Source: Gammaproteobacteria bacterium (GTDB lineage: Bacteria > Pseudomonadota > Gammaproteobacteria > Burkholderiales > Burkholderiaceae_C). From it: a stretch of 64,000 nucleotides of DNA. The notes beneath the pieces were generated by a model. The model had not been told where the DNA came from. It made no database searches and was given only the letters and a program-made list of their open reading frames with translations. The stretch lies in assembly GCA_025359085.1 (NCBI GenBank), contig JANYHL010000033.1, forward strand, positions 62,001-126,000. The letters are read 5' to 3'. Both the position numbers and the translations under genes were made by a program. Positions 57,060-64,000 of this stretch are shown piece after piece. Numbering within the stretch: the stretch's first letter is position 1; every line of letters begins with the position of its first letter.

Positions 57060-58559
57060 ATGTGTGGAATCGTTGGTGTTGTCAGCAACGCCCCCGTCAA
57101 TCAACTCATTTATGACGCCCTGTTGCTGTTACAGCACCGCGGGCAAGATGCCGCAGGCATCGTGACGCAGCAGGAGCGCAAGTTCTTCATGCACAAGGCC
57201 AAAGGCATGGTGCGCGATGTGTTTCGCACCCGCAACATGCGCTCGCTGCCGGGTAATTGCGGGCTCGGCCAGGTGCGCTACCCGACCGCGGGTAATGCCT
57301 TCAGCGAAGAAGAGGCGCAGCCGTTTTACGTCAACGCGCCGTTTGGCATTGTGCTGGTGCACAACGGCAATCTGACCAATGCGCGCGCACTGAAAGCCGA
57401 GCTGTTCAGCAATGACCACCGTCACATCAACACCGACAGCGACTCCGAGGTTCTGCTCAATGTGTTGGCCCATGAGCTGGGAGAAACCACGCGCGGCTTG
57501 CCGCTGCGCCCGCGTGATGTGTTTGCTGCCGTGCGCAAGGTGCACCAGCGCATCAAGGGCTCGTACGCCGTGATTGCCATGATCGCCGGCCATGGCGTGC
57601 TGGCGTTTCGTGACCCGTTCGGCATACGCCCGCTTTGCATTGGGCGCGGCGATGGTACCGTGTTGCTGGCCAGCGAGTCCGTGGCGCTGGAAGGCACGTC
57701 GCACAAATTCGAGCGTGACATAGCCCCCGGCGAGACGGTATTCATTGACCTGCAGGGCACGGTGCATGCGCAGCAGTGTGCCGAACATCCGGTGTTAAGC
57801 CCCTGCATTTTCGAGTATGTTTATCTGGCGCGGCCGGACTCGGTGATGGACGGCATCTCGGTCTACCAGGCGCGGCTGAATCTGGGCGAGACACTGGCCA
57901 AGCGGGTAATTTCTACCGTGCCGCCCAATGAAATTGATGTGGTGATCCCGATCCCTGAATCGAGCCGCCCGAGTGCCGCGCAACTGGCGCAGTTGCTGGG
58001 CTTGCCGTACCGCGAAGGCTTTGTGAAAAATCGCTATGTCGGGCGCACCTTCATCATGCCGGGGCAGTCGGTGCGCAAAAAATCGGTGCGCCAAAAACTC
58101 AACGCGATTGCCAGCGAATTCAAGGGCCGTAACGTGCTGTTGGTGGACGATTCCATCGTGCGCGGCACCACCAGCCGCGAGATTGTGCAAATGGCGCGCG
58201 ATGCCGGTGCGCGCAAGGTCTACATGGCCAGCGCCGCACCACCGGTGCGCTATCCCAACGTCTACGGCATCGACATGCCGACGCCGGAAGAGTTGGTGGC
58301 GCACAACCGCACGGTGGAGCAGATTCGGCAGTTGATTGGTTGCGATGCGCTGATTTACCAGGACGTCGACGGCATGAAGAAGGCCATCGGTTCCCTCAAC
58401 CCCACTATCAAGGGCTTCGACGCCTCCTGCTTTGACGGCGTTTACGTGACTGGCGACATCACGCTGGAAGACATTGCCCGGCTCAACGCCAGCCGCGTCG
58501 GCACCGATGAAGCCGCTGAGGACAATTCCCGTCTGGCGCTGCCCAACCACGAGGAATAG
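57060..58559 (+). CDS. purF: Amidophosphoribosyltransferase
   Basis: This 499-residue enzyme catalyses the first step of purine synthesis. The N-terminal nucleophile Cys2 in MCGIVGVVSN, the glutaminase signature LLLQHRGQDAAGIVT and the PRPP motif VLLVDDSIVRGTTSREIV are present. Length is normal. It is followed by metZ after 2 bp. Confidence 0.97.
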   Translation: MCGIVGVVSNAPVNQLIYDALLLLQHRGQDAAGIVTQQERKFFMHKAKGMVRDVFRTRNMRSLPGNCGLGQVRYPTAGNAFSEEEAQPFYVNAPFGIVLVHNGNLTNARALKAELFSNDHRHINTDSDSEVLLNVLAHELGETTRGLPLRPRDVFAAVRKVHQRIKGSYAVIAMIAGHGVLAFRDPFGIRPLCIGRGDGTVLLASESVALEGTSHKFERDIAPGETVFIDLQGTVHAQQCAEHPVLSPCIFEYVYLARPDSVMDGISVYQARLNLGETLAKRVISTVPPNEIDVVIPIPESSRPSAAQLAQLLGLPYREGFVKNRYVGRTFIMPGQSVRKKSVRQKLNAIASEFKGRNVLLVDDSIVRGTTSREIVQMARDAGARKVYMASAAPPVRYPNVYGIDMPTPEELVAHNRTVEQIRQLIGCDALIYQDVDGMKKAIGSLNPTIKGFDASCFDGVYVTGDITLEDIARLNASRVGTDEAAEDNSRLALPNHEE

Positions 58560-58561
58560 GC

Positions 58562-59785
58562 ATGACTGTTAAAAAATTGCCTGCACAGTTGCACCTTGAC
58601 ACTCTGGCGGTGCGCACCGCCGTGGACAAAAGCCAGTACGGTGAAAATGCCGAGGCCCTGTATTTGACCAGCAGCTTCGTGCAGCCCAACGCCGAGACGG
58701 CCGCGCGCCGGTTTGCGGGTGAAGAAGACGGTTACACCTATTCGCGTTTTGGCAACCCTACCGTGACCAGCATGGAGTTGCGCCTGGCTGCGCTGGAAGG
58801 TAGCGAGGCCTGCATTGGCACGTCCAGCGGCATGGCAGCCATCACGCTGCTGTGCATGGGGCTGCTCAAGGCAGGTGACCATGTCATTTGCTCGCAAAGT
58901 GTGTTTGGCTCGACCATGCGTTTGCTGGCCGGTGAGTTTGGCAAGTTTGGCGTACAAAGCACTTTTGTCTCGCAAACCGACGTGGCACAGTGGCGGGCGG
59001 CGGTGCAGCCCAACACCCGTTTACTGTTTGCCGAAACGCCCACCAACCCGCTGACGGATGTGTGCGACATTGCCGCTCTGGCCGATGTGGCGCACAACGC
59101 AGGTGCGGTTCTGGCGGTGGACAACTGCTTTTGTTCCCCTGCCTTGCAGCAGCCGATTCGCTACGGCGCCGACGTGGTCATCCACTCGGGCACCAAGTAC
59201 CTGGATGGTCAGGGCCGCGTGATTGCAGGTGCCTTGTGCACGACACAACAACTGGTGGATGAAAAATTCATGCCCGTGATGCGCAGCGCCGGTTTTACCT
59301 TGTCGGCGTTTAACGCCTGGGTGGTGCTTAAAGGTATGGAAACCCTGTCGATCCGCATGAAAGCCCAGAGCGACAACACACTGGCGTTGGCCACCTGGCT
59401 GCAAGACCAGCCGCAAGTGACGCGGGTGTATTACCCGGGTTTGCCGTCGCACCCGCAGCACGCGCTGGCGATGCGGCAACAGTCGGGTTTAGGCGGCGCG
59501 GTGCTGTCGTTTGATGTCAAAGCGGCCGACCCGGTACAGGCGCGCAAACACGCTTTCCATGTGATTGACAGCACCCTGGTGTGCTCCATCACCGCCAACC
59601 TGGGTGACACGAAAACCACCATTACCCATCCAGCCAGCACCTCGCATGGCCGCATCACCGAGGCACAGCGCCAGGCCGCTGGCATCGGCCAGGGCCTGAT
59701 CCGCGTTGCCGTCGGCCTGGAAAATATTGATGATCTGAAGGCTGATCTGGCGCGTGGCCTGGTCGGCTTGAACACCCTGCTATGA
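58562..59785 (+). CDS. metZ: O-succinylhomoserine sulfhydrylase
   Basis: This 407-residue PLP enzyme makes homocysteine from O-succinylhomoserine and sulfide. Motifs include [21 protein letters not shown], the internal-aldimine lysine in [16 protein letters not shown] and the C-terminal [16 protein letters not shown]. Its place directly after purF matches the MetZ order in Pseudomonas and relatives. Its stop overlaps gltX by 4 bp. Confidence 0.94.
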   Translation: MTVKKLPAQLHLDTLAVRTAVDKSQYGENAEALYLTSSFVQPNAETAARRFAGEEDGYTYSRFGNPTVTSMELRLAALEGSEACIGTSSGMAAITLLCMGLLKAGDHVICSQSVFGSTMRLLAGEFGKFGVQSTFVSQTDVAQWRAAVQPNTRLLFAETPTNPLTDVCDIAALADVAHNAGAVLAVDNCFCSPALQQPIRYGADVVIHSGTKYLDGQGRVIAGALCTTQQLVDEKFMPVMRSAGFTLSAFNAWVVLKGMETLSIRMKAQSDNTLALATWLQDQPQVTRVYYPGLPSHPQHALAMRQQSGLGGAVLSFDVKAADPVQARKHAFHVIDSTLVCSITANLGDTKTTITHPASTSHGRITEAQRQAAGIGQGLIRVAVGLENIDDLKADLARGLVGLNTLL

Positions 59786-61173
59786 CACCAACAAAAACTC
59801 GCACTCGTTTCGCGCCGTCTCCCACCGGCTTCATTCATCTCGGTAACATTCGCTCAGCCTTGTACCCGTGGGCGTTTGCTCGTGCCACTGGCGGCGATTT
59901 CATTTTGCGCATTGAAGACACCGACCTGGAACGCTCCACCCAGGCAGCGGTGGATGTGATCATCGACGGCATGTCCTGGCTCGGGCTGAACTATGACGAA
60001 GGCCCGTACTATCAGATGCAGCGCATGGATCGATACAAGACCGTGTTGGCCGAGCTGCAGGCGGCCGGTCATGTCTATCCCTGCTATATGAGTGTGGCCG
60101 AGCTCGATGCATTGCGTGAAGAGCAGATGGCCGCCAAAGAAAAACCGCGTTACGACGGCACCTGGCGCCCGGCGTCTGGCAAGACCTTGCCGTCCATTCC
60201 AGATGGCGTGAAGCCGGTGTTGCGCTTCAAAAACCCCTTGGGTGGCTCGGTAGTATGGGAGGATAAGGTCAAGGGTCGCATCGAAATCAGCAACGATGAA
60301 CTCGACGACCTGGTGATTGCACGTCCGGACGGCACACCCACTTATAACTTCTGCGTGGTGGTGGACGACATCGACATGGCGATCACGCATGTGATTCGCG
60401 GTGATGACCATGTCAACAACACGCCGCGTCAGATCAATATTTTCAAAGCATTGGGTCAAGAACCCCCGGTCTATGCCCATCTGCCCACCGTGCTCAACGA
60501 GCAGGGCGAGAAGATGAGCAAGCGCAACGGAGCCAAACCGGTGACGCAATACCGCGACGAAGGCTATTTGCCCGATGCCATGGTCAATTACCTGGCGCGC
60601 CTGGGCTGGAGCCATGGTGACGACGAGATTTTTAGCCGAGGGCAATTTCTGCAATGGTTCAGTCTGGATCATCTGGGGCGTAGCGCAGCGCAGTTTGACG
60701 AAGCCAAGCTGCGTTGGGTCAATGCGCAACACCTCAAGAACATGAATGACGATGCATTGGCACCCTTGGTGCAGGCGCAACTGCAAAAGCGCGGCATTCA
60801 GGCTGATGAACGATTGCCCCGCATCTGTGCCCTGTTCAAAGACCGGTGTGACACCACGGTGGTGTTGGCAAATTGGGCAGCAGCTTTTTATGCCGACGTG
60901 ATGCCCAACCCGGCTGAGCTGAGTCAGCATGTCACTGACGCCATTCAACCAGCGTTGAATCTGCTGGCTGAAAAACTGACGAACTGTAGCTGGGACAAAC
61001 CGTCAATTGCAGCATCCATCAAGGAAGTACTGGCTGCCTGCAGCATTAAAATGCCGCAACTCGCCATGCCGGTGCGGGTCTTGGTGATGGGCAGCGCCCA
61101 CACGCCGTCGCTCGACGCCGTGCTTGAATTGTGTGAAAGAGAAAAAGTGCTGACTCGTCTGCGTTCAGTCTGA
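59782..61173 (+). CDS. gltX: Glutamyl-tRNA synthetase
   Basis: This 463-residue class I enzyme charges tRNA-Glu. The HIGH-type motif lies in [19 protein letters not shown] (about residues 8-26) and the KMSKS motif in [23 protein letters not shown] is typical. It is discriminating or not, which cannot be decided here. It is followed 63 bp later by tRNA-Ala and then tRNA-Glu, its own substrate gene. Confidence 0.97.
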   Translation: MTPTKTRTRFAPSPTGFIHLGNIRSALYPWAFARATGGDFILRIEDTDLERSTQAAVDVIIDGMSWLGLNYDEGPYYQMQRMDRYKTVLAELQAAGHVYPCYMSVAELDALREEQMAAKEKPRYDGTWRPASGKTLPSIPDGVKPVLRFKNPLGGSVVWEDKVKGRIEISNDELDDLVIARPDGTPTYNFCVVVDDIDMAITHVIRGDDHVNNTPRQINIFKALGQEPPVYAHLPTVLNEQGEKMSKRNGAKPVTQYRDEGYLPDAMVNYLARLGWSHGDDEIFSRGQFLQWFSLDHLGRSAAQFDEAKLRWVNAQHLKNMNDDALAPLVQAQLQKRGIQADERLPRICALFKDRCDTTVVLANWAAAFYADVMPNPAELSQHVTDAIQPALNLLAEKLTNCSWDKPSIAASIKEVLAACSIKMPQLAMPVRVLVMGSAHTPSLDAVLELCEREKVLTRLRSV

Positions 61174-61183
61174 TTATTCAGGC

Positions 61184-61189
61184 TATAAT
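61184..61189 (+). promoter_or_regulatory. -10 box of the tRNA cluster promoter
   Basis: TATAAT, an exact consensus -10, lies 48 bp before tRNA-Ala, just after the gltX stop. A clear -35 at the right distance is not visible. Confidence 0.5.
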
Positions 61190-61236
61190 TTGAGGCTTGG
61201 AAATTGCAGATACTTGAAAAAGTATTGTGCAATTTG

Positions 61237-61312
<76 letters not shown>

Positions 61313-61347
61313 AATTTTATGAGTTGAGACGGAAGTCCAAAGGTTAT

Positions 61348-61423
61348 GACCCCATCGTCTAGAGGCCTAGGACACTACCCTTTCACGGTAGGTACCGGGG
61401 TTCGAATCCCCGTGGGGTCGCCA
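61348..61423 (+). tRNA. tRNA-Glu (TTC anticodon)
   Basis: 76 nt including CCA. The acceptor GACCCCA pairs with TGGGGTC; the anticodon arm CTACCC-TTTCAC-GGTAG centres on TTC. T-arm GGTTCGAATCC is perfect. It lies between tRNA-Ala and tRNA-Asp. Confidence 0.97.
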
Positions 61424-61516
61424 AATTCATCATGAGATGAACGACGCGCAAGTTGGTAACAGTCAGTTCGCAAGAACCGACGACTTGACTCGAAAGAGTA
61501 AATGTTGCCGCTACCA

Positions 61517-61593
61517 GGAGTGGTAGTTCAGTTGGTTAGAATACCGGCCTGTCACGCCGGGGGTCGCGGGTTCGAGTCCCGTCCGCTCCGCCA
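61517..61593 (+). tRNA. tRNA-Asp (GTC anticodon)
   Basis: 77 nt including CCA. The acceptor GGAGTGG pairs with CCGCTCC; the anticodon loop in CGGCCT-GTC-ACGCCG gives GTC. T-arm GGTTCGAGTCC is intact. It ends the three-tRNA cluster. Confidence 0.97.
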
Positions 61594-61664
61594 TTTGGTT
61601 GTGTAAGCCGTTGATTAACAAAAGCTTTTTAGCTTAGCGATCAACGACTCACAAGTCAACGCAT

Positions 61665-61705
61665 AACGGCATTGTGTTCAAAACGCAATGCCGTTTTTGT
61701 TTTTT
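61665..61705 (+). terminator. Terminator of the tRNA cluster
   Basis: AACGGCATTG and CAATGCCGTT form a perfect 10-bp stem around 11 nt, followed by TTTGTTTTTT. It lies 72 bp after tRNA-Asp. Confidence 0.85.
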
Positions 61706-61845
61706 GCGGACTAGCTGGTCTGCCCTACCTTTTGCATTGTTGGCCGCGCCAAAGCCAAAGTGGCCAAATTTTGGGTTCCCACAAAAGCGCGAAGTCCGTA
61801 AGAAACCTCGGGAACCCGTGTAAACACGCGGGTATAGGCGAAAAA

Positions 61846-61873
61846 AATCCAACCGGAGCACCGGTTGGATTTG
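61846..61873 (-). terminator. Terminator of ssrA
   Basis: AAATCCAACCGG and CCGGTTGGATTT form a perfect 12-bp stem with a 4-nt loop. It sits 5 nt past the tmRNA 3' end on the minus strand, with U-rich arms. Confidence 0.88.
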
Positions 61874-61878
61874 ATATT

Positions 61879-62265
61879 TGGTGGAGCTGGCGGGATTTGA
61901 ACCCGCGTCCGCAAGCCATCTTCGAGCAGATCTACATGTTTAGTGGTCTGATTTGAGTCTCGCCCTTGTGAACGCGCAGCCACACGCTTTCACAGTCGCC
62001 AGCACCCTATTGTCTTGCCCCAAACCAAGGTACCCGGTTCAGCGCCAGCCGATGTGTATGACCTTACAGCCTGGAACCCTTAACTTGCGCTAAAGACCCC
62101 TTGCCCAGCCCATCGGCCTGCTGTTGTAAGGCTCACTGGTGTTTAAGCAGCGAGTGCGAAACGTTCGTCGTTTGCAGTTAGTTTTTTTGAATCTGTTTTA
62201 CGAGCGCATTCAGCTCGACATGCACCACAGCGATTCCGTACCCACGTCGAAACCAGTGCAGCCCC
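61879..62265 (-). ncRNA. ssrA: tmRNA (one-piece), tag ANDERFALAA
   Basis: The minus strand starts GGGGCTGCACTGGTTTCGACG and ends with a tRNA-like T-arm (GGGTTCAAATCCC) and CAGCTCCACCA. The 5' GGGGCTG pairs with the 3' CAGCTCC over 7 bp, so this is a contiguous, non-permuted tmRNA of 387 nt. The tag frame lies at 62143-62175 and reads ANDERFALAA followed by TAA. tmRNA with SmpB rescues stalled ribosomes and tags the peptide for proteolysis. Its promoter overlaps the 3' end of gph. Confidence 0.97.
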
Positions 62266-62273
62266 AAGCTTGC

Positions 62274-62279
62274 TATTTT
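62274..62279 (-). promoter_or_regulatory. -10 box of ssrA
   Basis: TAAAAT on the minus strand lies about 9-10 nt upstream of the tmRNA 5' end, within the gph stop region. A CTTGCA about 16 nt further upstream is a possible weak -35. Confidence 0.5.
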
Positions 62280-62961
62280 AGGCCTTATGCAGCAATTGCA
62301 AGAGGTCAGCCGGAAAATTGATAATCGCATGCGCGCCCCACTGGAGCGGATCGGCTTTTTGACCAAGATAGCCGTAGGTGGCAGCGACCGTCCTCATGCC
62401 AGCCGCCCGTCCCGCCACGATATCTCGTTCATCGTCTCCAACATACAGGCAACGCGTGGGCTCAATGGCAAGTCGCCGTGCGGCCTCAAACAGGGGTTCG
62501 GGATGCGGCTTGGCATGAGGTGTAGTGTCACCACTAATCACTACCTTGGCCGATTCAAATAGCAGCATGCTGCGCATCAGGGGATCGGTAAATCGTTTCG
62601 ATTTATTGGTGACAACACCCCACGGCAGACCTTGCGTCAACAGGCCACTGATCAAATCGTGCACGCCGTCAAAAGCATAGGTTTGCTGCGTCATGCATTG
62701 TTCATAATTTTTAAAAAACTCTTCCCGCAAAACGTCAAAGTTCGCATGCTCGGGGGTCAAACCCAATGCGACTTCAATCATTCCTCTTGCCCCGGCACCC
62801 GCCATGGGACGGTAGTGCGCCATCGGCAGTGAAGGCAGGCCACGAACGACACGCATTTTGTCGGCAGCAGCACCCAGATCCGGCGCACTGTCAATCAAAG
62901 TGCCGTCCAGGTCAAACAACACCGCCTTGATATCGGTAAACATGCCAGGAATGCTCGTCAC
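62278..62961 (-). CDS. gph: Phosphoglycolate phosphatase (HAD family)
   Basis: This 227-residue HAD hydrolase dephosphorylates 2-phosphoglycolate. Motif I is AVLFDLDGTLIDSAPDLG (nucleophile Asp, about residue 16), motif II is in WGVVTNKS and motif IV in YVGDDERDIVAGRAAGM. It overlaps ubiG by 4 bp, the common ubiG-gph order. The ssrA promoter lies within its 3' end. Confidence 0.94.
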   Translation of the reverse strand: MTSIPGMFTDIKAVLFDLDGTLIDSAPDLGAAADKMRVVRGLPSLPMAHYRPMAGAGARGMIEVALGLTPEHANFDVLREEFFKNYEQCMTQQTYAFDGVHDLISGLLTQGLPWGVVTNKSKRFTDPLMRSMLLFESAKVVISGDTTPHAKPHPEPLFEAARRLAIEPTRCLYVGDDERDIVAGRAAGMRTVAATYGYLGQKADPLQWGAHAIINFPADLLQLLHKA

Positions 62962-63680
62962 ACGGCCTTGGTCAGCGACTTTTGGGTGGCAAAAAGATAA
63001 TTCACGCTGGTGTCGTCGCTCATCCAGTAACGTCGCGTCAGCGGGTTGTATTGCATACCCCGTGTGTGCCGCAGGTCAAGTTCCCCGGATCGGCAGTAAC
63101 TTGCCAACTCACTGGGTCGGATCATCTTGGCATATTCGTGGGTTCCGCGCGGCAGAAGGTTGAGTACGTACTCGGCACCCACAACGGCCAGAATAAACGA
63201 CTTCGAGCTGCGGTTAAGTGTGGAAAAAAATACCCAGCCCCCGGGCTTGACCAGCGTGGCGCAAGCCCGTACCACGGAAGCTGGATCGGGCACATGTTCC
63301 AGCATTTCCATACAAGTCACAACATCAAAGCTGCCGGCTTTCTCTGCTGCCAAGGCTTCAACGCTGATTTCCTGGTATTGCAAGTTGGGGGTTTGCGCTT
63401 CAAGAGCGTGCAACTGCGCGACTCTGAGCGCTTTGCTGGCCAGATCAATCCCGGTTACCTGGGCACCCAGTCGCGCCATGGCGTCTGCCAAGATGCCGCC
63501 GCCGCAGCCCACATCAAGAACTTGCTTGCCCGCCACGGGGCAAAGTTGGTTGATCCATTCCAAGCGCAGGGGGTTAATTTGATGCAAGGGTCGAAACTCG
63601 CCATCCATGTCCCACCAGCGGTGCGCAAGATCAGAAAACTTGGCCAGTTCGGCCGGATCAGCATTTAGTGTTGAAGTCAT
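62958..63680 (-). CDS. ubiG: Ubiquinone biosynthesis O-methyltransferase UbiG
   Basis: This 240-residue SAM-dependent enzyme does both O-methylations of ubiquinone synthesis. The N-terminal LAHRWWDMDGEFRPLHQINPLRLEWI, SAM motif VLDVGCGGGILADAMARLGA and FDVVTCMEMLEHVPDP are hallmarks of UbiG. It precedes gph with a 4-bp overlap. Confidence 0.96.
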   Translation of the reverse strand: MTSTLNADPAELAKFSDLAHRWWDMDGEFRPLHQINPLRLEWINQLCPVAGKQVLDVGCGGGILADAMARLGAQVTGIDLASKALRVAQLHALEAQTPNLQYQEISVEALAAEKAGSFDVVTCMEMLEHVPDPASVVRACATLVKPGGWVFFSTLNRSSKSFILAVVGAEYVLNLLPRGTHEYAKMIRPSELASYCRSGELDLRHTRGMQYNPLTRRYWMSDDTSVNYLFATQKSLTKAV

Positions 63681-64000
63681 GGGGCGATTATCCCCAAAAT
63701 ATGTTTTGTCAGGAATGTCTGTAGATGGGCTTGCTGCTCAATATTGAGTGAGAAAGCCCCTCCAGCACGACGGTTGTCGTTGTCATTTCTCGGGTAGGCG
63801 CTGGCTTGTGCAAGAGTTTGCCGTCGGGTGTGTAGCCTGTAGATTCAGCAGTTGGCTGCAGGAATGAGGCGACAAGTAGCTTGCCGCTCGCCGATATGAA
63901 ACGCCGGCTTTGGGTCTGTCGCATTCAGGAAATATGCGCAGATGGCGTGGTCCTTGGTTCGCTGCCAAGGTTTGGGGGAAATGCAAGTGGACTGCGCTGG
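63681..64000. other. Right-edge region without a recognised gene
   Basis: These 320 bp hold only short minus-strand frames (longest 71 codons) without family resemblance or ribosome binding sites. The ubiG promoter should lie near 63681-63720. A gene truncated at the right edge cannot be excluded. Confidence 0.5.

Noticed and set aside
61672..61956. 94-codon frame with WWSWRDLNPRPQ text near ssrA
   Set aside because: This is the translation of a tRNA-like T-arm and terminator, a well-known spurious ORF type; it overlaps the tmRNA 3' end antisense.
61879..62265. Permuted two-piece tmRNA
   Set aside because: Some lineages have it, but here the 5' and 3' acceptor strands pair in the normal order with the tag between them.
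63709..63986. Short minus-strand frames at the right edge
   Set aside because: No start context, no recognisable domain, and the frames are interrupted by stops; kept as an unassigned region.

Overview
The window looks like a chromosomal segment of a betaproteobacterium of the order Burkholderiales, family Comamonadaceae, probably close to Rhodoferax or Polaromonas. This rests on the protein sequences as I recognise them, the gene blocks present (trpF-trpB-trpA-accD, leuC-leuD-leuB-asd-fimV-truA, purF-metZ-gltX), high GC, and a one-piece tmRNA with tag ANDERFALAA. I cannot name a species from sequence alone.

Layout. 1-0.5 kb: truncated kinase-like gene. 0.7-5.6 kb: copper resistance locus on the minus strand (small periplasmic protein, TolC-type lipoprotein, multicopper oxidase, cupredoxin, CusF-like protein; separately CopK), with two similar candidate CopR boxes. 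5.9-8.1 kb: hexose-phosphate mutarotase and glycerate kinase. 8.1-11.5 kb: a small scrambled accessory patch (VapBC-type toxin-antitoxin pair, lipoprotein, HTH regulator, ATPase remnant, YgjP-like metallopeptidase) bracketed by a 2,428-bp-spaced direct duplication of the lysS 3' end. 11.5-25.8 kb: lysS, yggT, accD, trpA/B/F, truA, fimV, asd, leuB/D/C. 25.9-37.7 kb: a TCA-cycle cluster (gltA, sdhE, sdhB/A/D/C, a GntR regulator, and divergently mdh, a CitE-like protein, a repeat protein and acnB). 37.8-46.4 kb: mixed housekeeping genes (YeeE/YedE pair, aldo/keto reductase, ybaK, plsY, amidotransferase, yajQ cluster, murB). 46.4-51 kb: a TRAP transporter with gluconokinase and a LacI-type regulator, controlled from two near-identical palindromes. 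51-61 kb: argG, ppnP, folC, SPOR protein, cvpA, purF, metZ, gltX. 61.2-64 kb: tRNA-Ala, tRNA-Glu, tRNA-Asp, ssrA, gph and ubiG.

Two signals are not explained by ordinary annotation. First, eleven copies of a fixed-architecture element of about 49-55 bp (RCT, 10 nt, TAGCT, exactly 19 nt, GGGCTAGAGGCC) are scattered through the window. Several lie inside genes: in trpF, folC, the CitE-like gene and the SPOR gene, at the 3' end of leuD, at the 5' end of the TRAP permease gene, and across the start codon of the YgjP-like gene. Others supply a stop codon or a ribosome binding site. Second, the classical accD-folC neighbourhood is split 40 kb apart with opposite strands. One inversion of about 13.76-54.34 kb would restore it.

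The biology is mostly core metabolism. The mdh/acnB and sdh/gltA arms may be coordinated from the gntR-mdh intergenic region. The gluconate-type uptake operon pairs import with phosphorylation. The copper genes act in the periplasm, but no RND pump or P-type ATPase is visible here.
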